Assembly: GCA_002371465.1 (NCBI GenBank)
Contig: DFIU01000003.1
Coordinates: 15,074-28,118 of the forward strand
Reading direction: 5' to 3'
Source: Lachnospiraceae bacterium UBA3689
Lineage (GTDB): Bacteria; Bacillota; Clostridia; Lachnospirales; Lachnospiraceae
DNA: 13,045 nucleotides
Part shown: positions 1 to 7,003 of the stretch, piece by piece
How the letters are laid out: each line of letters opens with the position of its first letter
How positions within the stretch are numbered: the first letter of the stretch is position 1
The notes under the pieces: model-generated
Told to the model about the DNA's origin: nothing
What the model saw: only the letters and a program-made list of their open reading frames with translations
Database searches by the model: none
Made by a program: the position numbers and the translations under genes

Positions 1-993
1 CCAGATGTTGACCATGCGGTTGACCCGGTCGTCCTTGGTCTGAACAGAGAAAATGTCAAGCAGTCCGGTCCAGTAGTCCTTTAATTCCTGAAAAGCCTTT
101 TCGACATCCTGATCGGTCTGATAGCGGGCGAGCAGCTGCTTGGCAGGTATTTTATTGATAATGCCCGGTGCTTCCCATTTCTCGTCATCCGGATTTTCAC
201 AGTAGCCCAGGATGAAAACGAGAGACTTTTCCTCGTCCGGCTCAAGGGTCAGGTTGATCTGGTGGGAGGCGATGGGATACCAGCCGCTGGTGACCGAATT
301 GCGGCAGGCCCCCTCCCGGACAGCGTCGGGGCGGTCCGGACCGTGGTAGATACCCATAAAGTCATCGCGGCTGGTGTCAAAGCCGTCGATGGGAGCGTTG
401 ACCGAATAGAGGGCGTAGTGGTTGCGGCGCTCCCGGTACTCGGTTTTATGGTAGATGGTTGACCCGATGACCTCCACTTCTCCGGTGCTGAGGTTGCGCT
501 GGAAGTTGGTCATATCATCCAAAGCGTTCCAAAGGCACCATTCGACATAGGAGAAGAGACTGATCTGCCGGACCTGATCGGATTCATTTTTGATCTTTAA
601 CTGCTGGATCTCACAGGTATCTCCCATGGGGACGAAGCTTAAAAGCTTAGCGGAGATCTGATTTTTCTTACCCAGAAAGCGGCTGTAGCCCAGACCGTGG
701 CGGCACTCATACTCATCAAGCTCCGTTTGGGTCGGCTGCCATGCCGGGTTCCAGATGACATTGCCGTCCTTGATATAGAAGTAGTGACCGTTGTTGTCAT
801 AGGGGACGGAGTTGTAGCGGTAGCGGGTCAGGCGGAGCAGCTTGGCATCCTTATAGAAGGAATAGCCGCCGCAGGTGTTGGAAATTAAAGAGAAGAAATT
901 CTGGCTGCCCAGGTAGTTGATCCAGGGCAGCGGAGTTCTGGGAGTGGTAATGACGTACTCCCTGTTTTGGTCATCGAAATATCCGAATTTCAT
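1..993 (-). CDS. cbp: Cellobiose phosphorylase (GH94), N-terminal 331 residues, 3' end outside window
   Basis: The minus strand is open from an ATG at 993-991 to the window edge, with an AAGGAGG ribosome binding site at 1004-1010. The protein begins MKFGYFDDQNREYVITTPRT and contains NYLGSQNFFSLISNTCGGYS, YECRHGLGYSRFLGKK, DDMTNFQRNLSTGEVEV and IYHKTEYRERRNHYALYSVN. These blocks match what I recall of clostridial cellobiose phosphorylase almost residue for residue. The family enzyme splits cellobiose with phosphate into glucose 1-phosphate and glucose in the cytoplasm, which saves one ATP. The family is about 800 residues long, so only the N-terminal beta-sandwich and the linker region are visible. 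The catalytic Asp and phosphate site lie beyond position 1. The divergent LacI regulator and sugar importer fit import of cellobiose or cellodextrin followed by phosphorolysis. A cellodextrin phosphorylase is less likely because the similarity to the cellobiose enzyme is so close. Confidence 0.93.
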   Translation of the reverse strand, partial: MKFGYFDDQNREYVITTPRTPLPWINYLGSQNFFSLISNTCGGYSFYKDAKLLRLTRYRYNSVPYDNNGHYFYIKDGNVIWNPAWQPTQTELDEYECRHGLGYSRFLGKKNQISAKLLSFVPMGDTCEIQQLKIKNESDQVRQISLFSYVEWCLWNALDDMTNFQRNLSTGEVEVIGSTIYHKTEYRERRNHYALYSVNAPIDGFDTSRDDFMGIYHGPDRPDAVREGACRNSVTSGWYPIASHQINLTLEPDEEKSLVFILGYCENPDDEKWEAPGIINKIPAKQLLARYQTDQDVEKAFQELKDYWTGLLDIFSVQTKDDRVNRMVNIW

Positions 994-1076
994 TAGAGAC
1001 ATCCCTCCTTATCGCTTTCAGAGGCTTTTTCATAAAAGTCATTCCCATATTTTTAAAAATTGTATTAGTAAAAGAA

Positions 1077-1090
1077 CGAAAACGTTTTAG
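1077..1090. promoter_or_regulatory. LacI-family operator-like site on the cbp side
   Basis: The sequence CGAAAACGTTTTAG contains the perfect 10-base palindrome AAAACGTTTT, with the central CG typical of LacI/CcpA-family operators. It lies 84 bases upstream of the cbp start codon, where a bound repressor would cover the likely cbp promoter. The adjacent LacI-family gene is the natural candidate to bind it. CcpA is an alternative, because cre sites share the same core. Confidence 0.6.
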
Positions 1091-1336
1091 AAAAAAGGGC
1101 GTAGAATTTCTTATGAAAGGATTGTAGCAGTGGGGGGATTTGAAATCAAGATCTATTTTTATGAGCTGGAGAAATGCTGGAAAAGCGCCTGTTTTTAAAG
1201 AAATTCCGCCAGTGATCAGGAAGAATGCGAAAATGAGGGGAATACGGAAGTCTTATGAAAACTATACAAAAGCGGACTTTGAAATTTGTAGAAAAGCGAA
1301 AATCATATAAAATCACCGAAAAAATCTCAAAAATAC

Positions 1337-1365
1337 TTGAACCCTTGTGGATTTTGAAGTATATT
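1337..1365 (+). promoter_or_regulatory. Sigma-A-like promoter for the lacI-ABC operon
   Basis: TTGAAC (1337-1342) and TATATT (1360-1365) are separated by exactly 17 bases, giving four and five matches to the -35 and -10 consensus. Transcription would start near 1372, leaving a leader of about 75 bases before the regulator start at 1447. This placement also argues against the longer in-frame start at 1255. Confidence 0.55.
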
Positions 1366-1372
1366 GAAGCTA

Positions 1373-1386
1373 CGAAAACGATTAAG
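1373..1386. promoter_or_regulatory. Second operator-like site at the predicted transcription start
   Basis: CGAAAACGATTAAG matches the site at 1077-1090 at 12 of 14 bases. It sits immediately after the -10 box of the predicted lacI promoter, a classic position for repression. It suggests autoregulation of the regulator-importer operon. The palindrome is less perfect than at the first site, so binding could be weaker. Confidence 0.5.
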
Positions 1387-1446
1387 AAACTCTTGAGTCA
1401 TGTCAGCAACTTCAAGTGTTTCTTGAAAAAAGAAGAGGGCAGCAGG

Positions 1447-2466
1447 ATGGTATCCATGAAAGACATCGCGCAGCAATGCGGCGTATCCATCGCAACCGTC
1501 AGTAAGGCCCTGAACAACCACAGCGACATCAGCCTTGCGACAAAGCAGATGATCCGCAGCGTGGCCGGGGAGATGGGATATTTCCCTAATTCCTCTGCAA
1601 GGGCCCTGAAGACCAACCGGACCTACAACTTGGGTGTGCTGTTTGTGGATCAGGCCAGAAACGGACTGACACAGGACTATTTTGCTCATATCCTCAACAG
1701 CTTTAAAGTGACGGCTGAAGAAAAAGGATACGACATTACCTTTATCAACAGCAACAGGACCAGCCAGAAGATGACCTACCTGGAACACAGCCGCTACCGA
1801 GGTGTGGACGGTGTGGTGATCGCCTGTGTAGATTTTGATGAAGCGGAAGTCCTGGACCTGGTCAAAAGTGATATGCCGGTCGTTACGATCGACCACAGCT
1901 TTGACAACAAGCCGTCCATCGTATCGGACAACATCCGGGGCATGCGCGATCTGGTTGAGTACATCTACAGTATGGGACACAGGAAGATCGCCTATGTCAA
2001 TGGCGGTGACAATTCAACCGTTACCAGAAACCGGATCGGCTGCTTCTATCGGACCCTGTCCGATCTGAAGGTTCCGGTCGTGGACGCCTACATGAGGCAG
2101 GGCGAATACCGAAACGTCAAGGTCGCTCACGATGAGACCTTAAAGCTGCTGGACCTGCCGGATCCGCCGACCTGCATTCTCTATCCGGACGATCTGGCGT
2201 CCATCGGCGGCATCAATGCTGTTAACGAGCGGGGACTTTCGATTCCCAGGGATATTTCCATCGCCGGTTACGACGGCATCCGGATCGCGAAAGTTCTGGA
2301 ACCCAAGATTACGACCATTGAGCAGGACACCGAGACCATCGGCCGCAAGGCGGCGGAGAAGCTCATCGGCATGATTGAACATCCCAGGTCAACCCTGATT
2401 GAACGAGTGGTTGTGGAGGGAAAATTGCTGACCGGAGATACGGTCGCAGACATTAACGGACTGTAA
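1447..2466 (+). CDS. LacI-family transcriptional regulator, probably of cellobiose/cellodextrin use
   Basis: This 339-residue protein has the usual LacI-family length. Residues 1-25 form the helix-turn-helix (MKDIAQQCGVSIATVSKALN), and the hinge helix follows at about residues 50-60 (NSSARALKT), including the leucine that inserts into the operator's central CG. The rest is a periplasmic-binding-protein-like effector domain, with segments such as GVVIACVDF and AGYDGIRIAKVLEPKITTIEQD. I chose the ATG at 1447 because the helix-turn-helix starts there. The in-frame extension to 1255 encodes lysine-rich, unrelated sequence and runs through a promoter. The ribosome binding site (AGAGGGCAGCAGG) is weak. 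The gene lies 64 bases upstream of the binding-protein gene and diverges from cbp, so it probably represses both until a sugar ligand binds. The ligand is inferred from context. Confidence 0.9.
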   Translation: MVSMKDIAQQCGVSIATVSKALNNHSDISLATKQMIRSVAGEMGYFPNSSARALKTNRTYNLGVLFVDQARNGLTQDYFAHILNSFKVTAEEKGYDITFINSNRTSQKMTYLEHSRYRGVDGVVIACVDFDEAEVLDLVKSDMPVVTIDHSFDNKPSIVSDNIRGMRDLVEYIYSMGHRKIAYVNGGDNSTVTRNRIGCFYRTLSDLKVPVVDAYMRQGEYRNVKVAHDETLKLLDLPDPPTCILYPDDLASIGGINAVNERGLSIPRDISIAGYDGIRIAKVLEPKITTIEQDTETIGRKAAEKLIGMIEHPRSTLIERVVVEGKLLTGDTVADINGL

Positions 2467-2484
2467 TCCGTTCAAAAGACGGAT
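2466..2484 (+). other. Small hairpin between regulator and binding-protein genes
   Basis: ATCCGT (2466-2471) pairs with ACGGAT (2479-2484) around a 7-base loop, overlapping the stop codon of the regulator. There is no following U run, so it is not a terminator. It could be an RNA processing or stability point that lets the binding-protein message accumulate above the regulator message. A TATATT at 2497-2502 has no convincing -35 partner. Confidence 0.3.
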
Positions 2485-2530
2485 CAGGTATCAAAGTATA
2501 TTTTAGGAACCCAAGAAGGAGGATTTTAAA

Positions 2531-3979
2531 ATGAAGAAACGGCTACTTAGTATCGTACTTGGAGTCGCGATGACGACAGGGCTTCTGGCAGGCTGCGGCA
2601 GCTCGTCAGATGGGGCGGCAACATCGACAGCATCATTGGCAGCGGAGGCGGCCACTTCAACAGTGGAAGAGACTTCCACTCCGGCAGAAGCGGATTCCGT
2701 CGGAGAGGCTAATCCCGGCGACATTGATACCGGCGACGGCGAAGGCAAGGTATTCAACATCCAGGCATGGAACGAAGAGTTCAAGAGCCGTATCGAAGAT
2801 CATCTGCCCGGCTATCAGAAGGTCAGCGCAACTGAGGGCAAGATCGGGGATGTGACAGTCAAGTGGACCATTACCCCGTCCGATGACAACGCTTATCAGA
2901 ACAACCTGGATACAGTTCTTCCGGAAAATGAAAATGCTTCCGCGGATGACAAGGTTGACCTCTTCTTAATGGAAGCGGATTACGCTCTGAAATATGTCAA
3001 CTCTGACGTCACCATGAGTGTGAAGGATCTGGGCATCACCGATGATCAGATCGCAGATCAGTATCAGTACACCAAGGATATTGTGACCGATTCAGATGGA
3101 AATCTGAAGGGTCTGTCCTGGCAGGCATGCTCCGCAGGTCTTATTTACAACCGCGACATCGCCAAGGAAGTTCTGGGATCGGATGATCCGGAGACCGTTC
3201 AGGCAGCGGTTAAGGATTGGGATTCCTACAACGCAACCGCAAAGAAGTTAAAAGACGCAGGTTACTTCATTACCTCTTCTGTCAACGACAGTTACCGCGT
3301 CTATTCCAACAACGTATCCGGACCGTGGGTCCAGGATAACAAGGTCGTTATTGATCCTAACATCAAGAAGTGGGTTGATGACTCCAAGGCTCTGGTCGAT
3401 GCAGGCGAAACCAATACCTACGAACTCTGGTCCGATGACTGGAACAAGGGCTTCTTCCCGGAAGGCAAGGTATTCTGCTACTTTGGACCGGCTTGGCTGA
3501 TCAACTTCTCCATGCAGGCAGATCAGGAAGGCTCTGTTGCCAACCAGGGTAAATGGGGACTTTGCGAAGGTCCGCAGGGCTTCTACTGGGGCGGTTCCTG
3601 GATTGCAGCGGCAACCGGAACAGATAACCCGACCCTTGCCAAGAATATCATGCTGACCATGACTACCGATAAGGATGTCTTAAAGGATATCGCCGTCAAG
3701 GACAGCGACTGTGTCAACAGCAAAACCGTACTCAGCGATCTGGCAAATGACAGCTCTTTCAAGAATGAGATCCTGGGCGGACAGAATCCTTATAAGCAGC
3801 TGGCAGCAGGTGCGGAGAAAGTCGATATGTCCAACATCTCCGATTATGATCAGGGCTGCAACGAAGAGTTCCAGAACGCGATGAAGAACTACTTCGATGG
3901 AAATGGCTCCTATGAAGACGCTCTTGCTCAGTTCAAGACCGCCATCACAGAGAAATATCCGGACATCACGATGGACTGA
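2531..3979 (+). CDS. Sugar ABC transporter substrate-binding lipoprotein (CUT1, family 1)
   Basis: This 482-residue protein starts with a lipoprotein signal peptide (MKKRLLSIVLGVAMTTGLLAGC). The lipobox is LLAGC with Cys22, the residue expected to carry the lipid anchor. About 50 Ser/Thr/Ala/Glu-rich residues follow as a flexible linker before the folded domain, which begins near KVFNIQAW. Features typical of CUT1 binding proteins include the WSDDWNKGFFPEGKVFCYFG and WGGSWIAAATGTDNP segments; the aromatic residues would suit stacking against sugar rings. It has a strong AAGGAGG site at 2516-2522. It captures sugar outside the membrane and delivers it to the two permeases downstream. Cellobiose or cello-oligosaccharide is the likely ligand because of the neighbouring cellobiose phosphorylase, but sequence alone does not prove this. 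Confidence 0.92.
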   Translation: MKKRLLSIVLGVAMTTGLLAGCGSSSDGAATSTASLAAEAATSTVEETSTPAEADSVGEANPGDIDTGDGEGKVFNIQAWNEEFKSRIEDHLPGYQKVSATEGKIGDVTVKWTITPSDDNAYQNNLDTVLPENENASADDKVDLFLMEADYALKYVNSDVTMSVKDLGITDDQIADQYQYTKDIVTDSDGNLKGLSWQACSAGLIYNRDIAKEVLGSDDPETVQAAVKDWDSYNATAKKLKDAGYFITSSVNDSYRVYSNNVSGPWVQDNKVVIDPNIKKWVDDSKALVDAGETNTYELWSDDWNKGFFPEGKVFCYFGPAWLINFSMQADQEGSVANQGKWGLCEGPQGFYWGGSWIAAATGTDNPTLAKNIMLTMTTDKDVLKDIAVKDSDCVNSKTVLSDLANDSSFKNEILGGQNPYKQLAAGAEKVDMSNISDYDQGCNEEFQNAMKNYFDGNGSYEDALAQFKTAITEKYPDITMD

Positions 3980-4020
3980 ACCGTTTGACTTGAGCGATTG
4001 AAACTTTGATCCTTGCCATG

Positions 4021-4057
4021 AAATGCCTGCCCGGCGATAGGCCGGACAGGCATTTTT
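4021..4057 (+). terminator. Intra-operon attenuating terminator
   Basis: AAATGCCTG and CCGGC on the 5' side pair with GCCGG and CAGGCATTT on the 3' side, interrupted by one C-A mismatch, and are followed by a T run (4053-4057). It lies between the binding-protein and first permease genes, which share strand and function. Partial read-through is therefore likely, giving more binding protein than permease, a common arrangement in importer operons. Confidence 0.75.
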
Positions 4058-4125
4058 CAATCAAATGTGCAGCAAGAAGGGGAGTATTGAGCCGCAGATA
4101 TGGATGAAAAAGGAGGACAGTCCAT

Positions 4126-5034
4126 ATGAAACAGAAAAAAAGCAGGGTCGTCAGATACAACAAATGGGGATATATCTTTCTGATTCCCTTCGTTGCCGTC
4201 TATTTGATCTTTCAGCTGACTCCGCTGGTTTCGACGATCTGGAACAGCTTCTTTGAAAATTATCGGTCCGGACTGAAGCAGATCGGGCCGAACTTTATTG
4301 GTCTTGCCAACTATGCCAAAATCCTGTCGAGCGGCGAGCTATGGCGATATGCCGGAAATACCATGATCATGTGGATCATCGGTTTTGTTCCGCAGATCTT
4401 CTTCTCTCTGCTGCTGGCGGCATGGTTCACCGATCCCTCCCTTCGCTTAAAGGGACAGCGGTTCTTTAAGACCGTCATCTATCTGCCCAACCTGATCATG
4501 GCATCGGCATTTGCCATGTTGTTCTTCACCCTTTTTGCGGACAGCGGCCCGGTCAACTCCATCCTCATCAATCTGCACCTGATCGCCAAGCCCTATAAAT
4601 GGATGTCTCATGTGGCTTCGACCCGGAACCTGATCGGACTGATGAACTTCGTTATGTGGTTCGGCAATACGACCATCCTTCTGATGGCGGGCATGATGGG
4701 TATTGACCAGTCCCTCTATGAGGCTGCGGAAGTGGACGGCGCGACGTCGACCCAGATCTTCTTCCGAATCACGCTGCCCCTGCTTCGGCCGATCCTGGTC
4801 TACGTTCTGATCACTTCCCTGATCGGCGGTTTGCAGATGTTCGATGTTCCCCAGATTCTGACCAACGGAACCGGTGATCCCATGAGAAGCACGCTCTCTA
4901 TGATCATGTGGTTGAATAAACACCTCTACAGCAAGAACTACGGCATGGGCGGTGCGCTCTCCGTACTTCTGTTTATCATCACGGCGGTCCTCAGTATCAT
5001 TGTCTTTAAATTCACCCAGGAAAGGAACAGTTAA
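4126..5034 (+). CDS. Carbohydrate ABC transporter permease, MalF/UgpA type
   Basis: This 302-residue integral membrane protein has about six hydrophobic segments, the first at residues 15-37 (WGYIFLIPFVAVYLIF). The cytoplasmic EAA loop starts at Glu199 (EAAEVDGATSTQIFFRITLP) and docks the ATPase in this family. The start is supported by AAGGAGG at 4110-4116. It pairs with the following gene to form the membrane channel of a CUT1 sugar importer. It lies 146 bases after the binding-protein gene, across the attenuator hairpin, and 18 bases before the second permease gene. No ATP-binding subunit is encoded nearby. The substrate is inferred to be cellobiose or a longer cellodextrin. Confidence 0.93.
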   Translation: MKQKKSRVVRYNKWGYIFLIPFVAVYLIFQLTPLVSTIWNSFFENYRSGLKQIGPNFIGLANYAKILSSGELWRYAGNTMIMWIIGFVPQIFFSLLLAAWFTDPSLRLKGQRFFKTVIYLPNLIMASAFAMLFFTLFADSGPVNSILINLHLIAKPYKWMSHVASTRNLIGLMNFVMWFGNTTILLMAGMMGIDQSLYEAAEVDGATSTQIFFRITLPLLRPILVYVLITSLIGGLQMFDVPQILTNGTGDPMRSTLSMIMWLNKHLYSKNYGMGGALSVLLFIITAVLSIIVFKFTQERNS

Positions 5035-5052
5035 GGGGAGGAGGAAAGAATC

Positions 5053-5910
5053 ATGGATGAAGTAAAAAAGAGAAAAACAGCCAGTGTCCACGTTCGCCGG
5101 GCGGTCGCTTATGCCGTTTTGGTATTCTTGACACTCCTTTGCCTGATCTGGTTTTATATCCTGATTATCAACGCGACCAGATCTCATTCTGAACTCTCCA
5201 AAGGGTTCACGCCGATCCCGAGTACCCACCTGATTCAAAACTGGGTCAACCTGCTGCACGGAACACTGCCGGTCTTCCGGGGACTTGCCAATTCCCTCAT
5301 TGTTGCGGGATCGAATGCTGTCCTCTGTACGTATTTTTCGACGATGACGGCTTACGCCATTCACGCTTATAACTTTAAACTGAAGAAATTCATGTTTACC
5401 TTTATCCTGGCAGTCATGATGATCCCGACCCAGGTTACGGCACTTGGTTTCATTCAGTTGATGACCAAGATGAAGCTGATGGACAACCTGCTTCCGCTGA
5501 TTCTTCCATCTATTGCAGCTCCGGTCACTTTCTTTTATATGAAGCAGTACATGGAGTCTGTTCTGCCCATGTCGCTGATTGAAGCGGCTCGTATGGACGG
5601 AGCGGGAGAATTTAGAACTTTTAATATAATTGTTGTTCCATTGATGAAGCCCGCCATTGCGGTTCAGGCGATCTTTACCTTCGTCGGAAGTTGGAATAAT
5701 TACTTCACCCCTGCCCTGATCCTCCACAAGGACCGCGTGAAGACCCTGCCGATTCTGATCGCCCAGCTGCGGGCGGCTGATTGGCTCAAGTTTGATATGG
5801 GGCAGGTCTATGTGATGATTCTCTTCTCCATCCTGCCGGTCGTCATCGTCTACCTCTTCCTGTCCAAGTACATCGTTGGCGGTGTCACCGCAGGCGGGGT
5901 CAAGGAGTAA
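5053..5910 (+). CDS. Carbohydrate ABC transporter permease, MalG/UgpE type
   Basis: This 285-residue protein has six predicted membrane segments, the first at about residues 14-37 (VAYAVLVFLTLLCLIWFYI). The EAA loop starts at Glu177 (EAARMDGAGEFRTFNIIVVP). The C-terminus ends in KYIVGGVTAGGVKE, the type of tail usual for MalG-like permeases. A purine-rich GGGGAGGAGG ribosome binding site lies at 5035-5044, directly after the stop of the first permease, so the two are co-translated. It forms the second half of the membrane channel. It is the last gene of the operon, followed by a strong terminator. Confidence 0.93.
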   Translation: MDEVKKRKTASVHVRRAVAYAVLVFLTLLCLIWFYILIINATRSHSELSKGFTPIPSTHLIQNWVNLLHGTLPVFRGLANSLIVAGSNAVLCTYFSTMTAYAIHAYNFKLKKFMFTFILAVMMIPTQVTALGFIQLMTKMKLMDNLLPLILPSIAAPVTFFYMKQYMESVLPMSLIEAARMDGAGEFRTFNIIVVPLMKPAIAVQAIFTFVGSWNNYFTPALILHKDRVKTLPILIAQLRAADWLKFDMGQVYVMILFSILPVVIVYLFLSKYIVGGVTAGGVKE

Positions 5911-5981
5911 GAGAACTCTTTACATGAAGTGGGTTCACAAAAATTCATAGACGAAACCTTCATAGCAAGATTCCCGAAAGG

Positions 5982-6023
5982 GTCCCCGGTTGATGCTGCA
6001 AGGCGTCAGTTGGGGACTTTTTT
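5982..6023 (+). terminator. Intrinsic terminator of the importer operon
   Basis: GTCCCCGGTTGATGC (5982-5996) pairs along its full 15 bases with GCGTCAGTTGGGGAC (6003-6017) when G-U pairs are allowed. The loop is 6 bases and six T residues follow (6018-6023). It lies 71 bases after the second permease stop. The G-U pairs are all oriented so that the hairpin is strong only in the plus-strand RNA, which fits the operon direction. Confidence 0.88.
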
Positions 6024-6126
6024 GTCAGAGGGCATTACGCTTAAAAAAGAGATTTCTTGTAGAAGACGATTCGGCTTAAATCTGTACCTGCGGAAAGAGG
6101 GCAGAGAACAAAAGTGTTTTCTTATC

Positions 6127-6178
6127 AGAGAAAACCAGTTAAAATAAGTGAAATATCAAAGAGAAAACCCAGTTAAAA
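6127..6178. repeat. Pair of 18-19 base direct repeats upstream of the zinc-ribbon operon
   Basis: AGAGAAAACCAGTTAAAA (6127-6144) recurs as AGAGAAAACCCAGTTAAAA (6160-6178), differing by one inserted C, with starts 33 bases apart (about three helical turns). The first copy overlaps a possible -10 box, TAAAAT at 6140-6145, which has only a weak -35 (TTTTCT at 6117-6122) 17 bases upstream. The second copy runs into the ribosome binding site. They could be binding sites for a regulator or simply a local duplication. Confidence 0.5.
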
Positions 6179-6187
6179 GGAATCAAT

Positions 6188-7003
6188 ATGGTAGTAAGAA
6201 CGAGAAGACGCAGTTTAAGCAGGGACCAGGACAGCAAGAGTGTGGTTACCTGCGAATACTGCGGCGGTCAATTTGATCCGACCCTGCCCGCCTGCCCCTA
6301 CTGCGGCGCGGCATACGAACCGGGCGCGGAAAAACAATATATGGAGCATCTGAAGGCGATCCAAAAGAACCTGGGAGACCTAAAAGATGAGGAGAACCTG
6401 GCAGCCTTTGAACCCGCTTTAAAGAGGAAGGGAAGTCTTCGGTCCGCCCTGATTCGCCTTTTGGTGATCGCGGCAGTGCTTACAGTGGGGATGGTGAGCC
6501 TTTTTTACAGTCTGGGCAAGCGCAATGTGGCGAAGCGAAAGGCGGAGTACCGCTACAACCGGGAGGTCTATGGCCGCCTGGATCAGCTCTATGAGGACAA
6601 ACAATATGATCAGCTGGTGGAGGTGCTCAACGAGGAGGCGGAGAAGGGACACTACCTCTTTCAATGGAAGCACTACGATTTTTACCGGCGGATCCAGTCG
6701 ATTGTGATCGGGCAGGATGCGCTTGAGCATGTGGATGAGAAGAAGCAGTCCGCCCAGGTGAAACAGGCGCGGTTGGCTCTTATTTTAAAAGCGGAGTTGG
6801 AGGCTTTGGATTATTCCCTCTACGAAGACCTGGATCAGGATGAGCGGGACTATCTGACGGAACGGACGGACTTCCTCAGGGAAGATTATCAGACCCGCTT
6901 TTCTTTGCCTGAGGAAACCTACGACTATTTTATGGTTTGTCTCAAGCAATATGGGGAGATCGATCCCGGAGACTGTGAGAAATATCTGGAGGGAATGTTA
7001 TGA
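6188..7003 (+). CDS. Zinc-ribbon single-pass membrane protein of unknown function (first of three)
   Basis: The 271-residue protein has a basic N-terminus and a zinc ribbon formed by Cys22, Cys25, Cys36 and Cys39 (CEYCGG ... CPYCG). A charged linker follows, then one membrane segment at about residues 87-109 (ALIRLLVIAAVLTVGMVSLF). The remaining 160 residues are highly charged and predicted helical, with many Tyr, Asp and Glu residues. The positive-inside rule places the ribbon in the cytoplasm and the C-terminal part outside. There is no signal peptide, and I see no enzymatic motif. The start has an AAAAGGA site at 6174-6180. The stop overlaps the next start (ATGA), so translation is coupled. 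I do not recognise a named family; ribbon-plus-helix membrane proteins like this are usually annotated only as zinc ribbon domain-containing. Coding status is supported by the operon structure. Confidence 0.82.
   Translation: MVVRTRRRSLSRDQDSKSVVTCEYCGGQFDPTLPACPYCGAAYEPGAEKQYMEHLKAIQKNLGDLKDEENLAAFEPALKRKGSLRSALIRLLVIAAVLTVGMVSLFYSLGKRNVAKRKAEYRYNREVYGRLDQLYEDKQYDQLVEVLNEEAEKGHYLFQWKHYDFYRRIQSIVIGQDALEHVDEKKQSAQVKQARLALILKAELEALDYSLYEDLDQDERDYLTERTDFLREDYQTRFSLPEETYDYFMVCLKQYGEIDPGDCEKYLEGML

Larger units (their letters stand above)
994..1446. other. Divergent intergenic region between cbp and the LacI gene
   Basis: This is a 453-base AT-rich spacer holding the control region of both divergent transcription units. 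It contains two related operator-like 14-mers (1077-1090 and 1373-1386) and one good sigma-A-like promoter facing the regulator (1337-1365). A weaker possible promoter faces cbp: TACAAT read on the minus strand at about 1060-1065, with a poor -35 that falls inside the 1077-1090 operator. An open frame continues upstream of the regulator to 1255, but its lysine-rich translation looks non-coding. I see nothing recognisable in 1095-1330. Confidence 0.7.

Noticed and set aside
262..888. Two short plus-strand open frames (262-462 and 697-888) at the left edge
   Set aside because: Both are antisense to the cellobiose phosphorylase gene, whose translation is strongly family-like.
1255..1446. In-frame 64-codon N-terminal extension of the LacI regulator
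   Set aside because: It is lysine-rich, has no family similarity, and contains the best promoter and an operator-like site. The helix-turn-helix begins at the ATG at 1447.
4447..5727. 426-codon minus-strand open frame across both permease genes
   Set aside because: It is antisense to two clear permeases. Its composition (rich in His, Gln, Arg, Asp) is what the reverse complement of hydrophobic codons gives, and it has no recognisable domain.
5929..6147. 72-codon GTG-start open frame after the second permease
   Set aside because: It runs straight through the intrinsic terminator at 5982-6023, has no ribosome binding site and no recognisable protein sequence.
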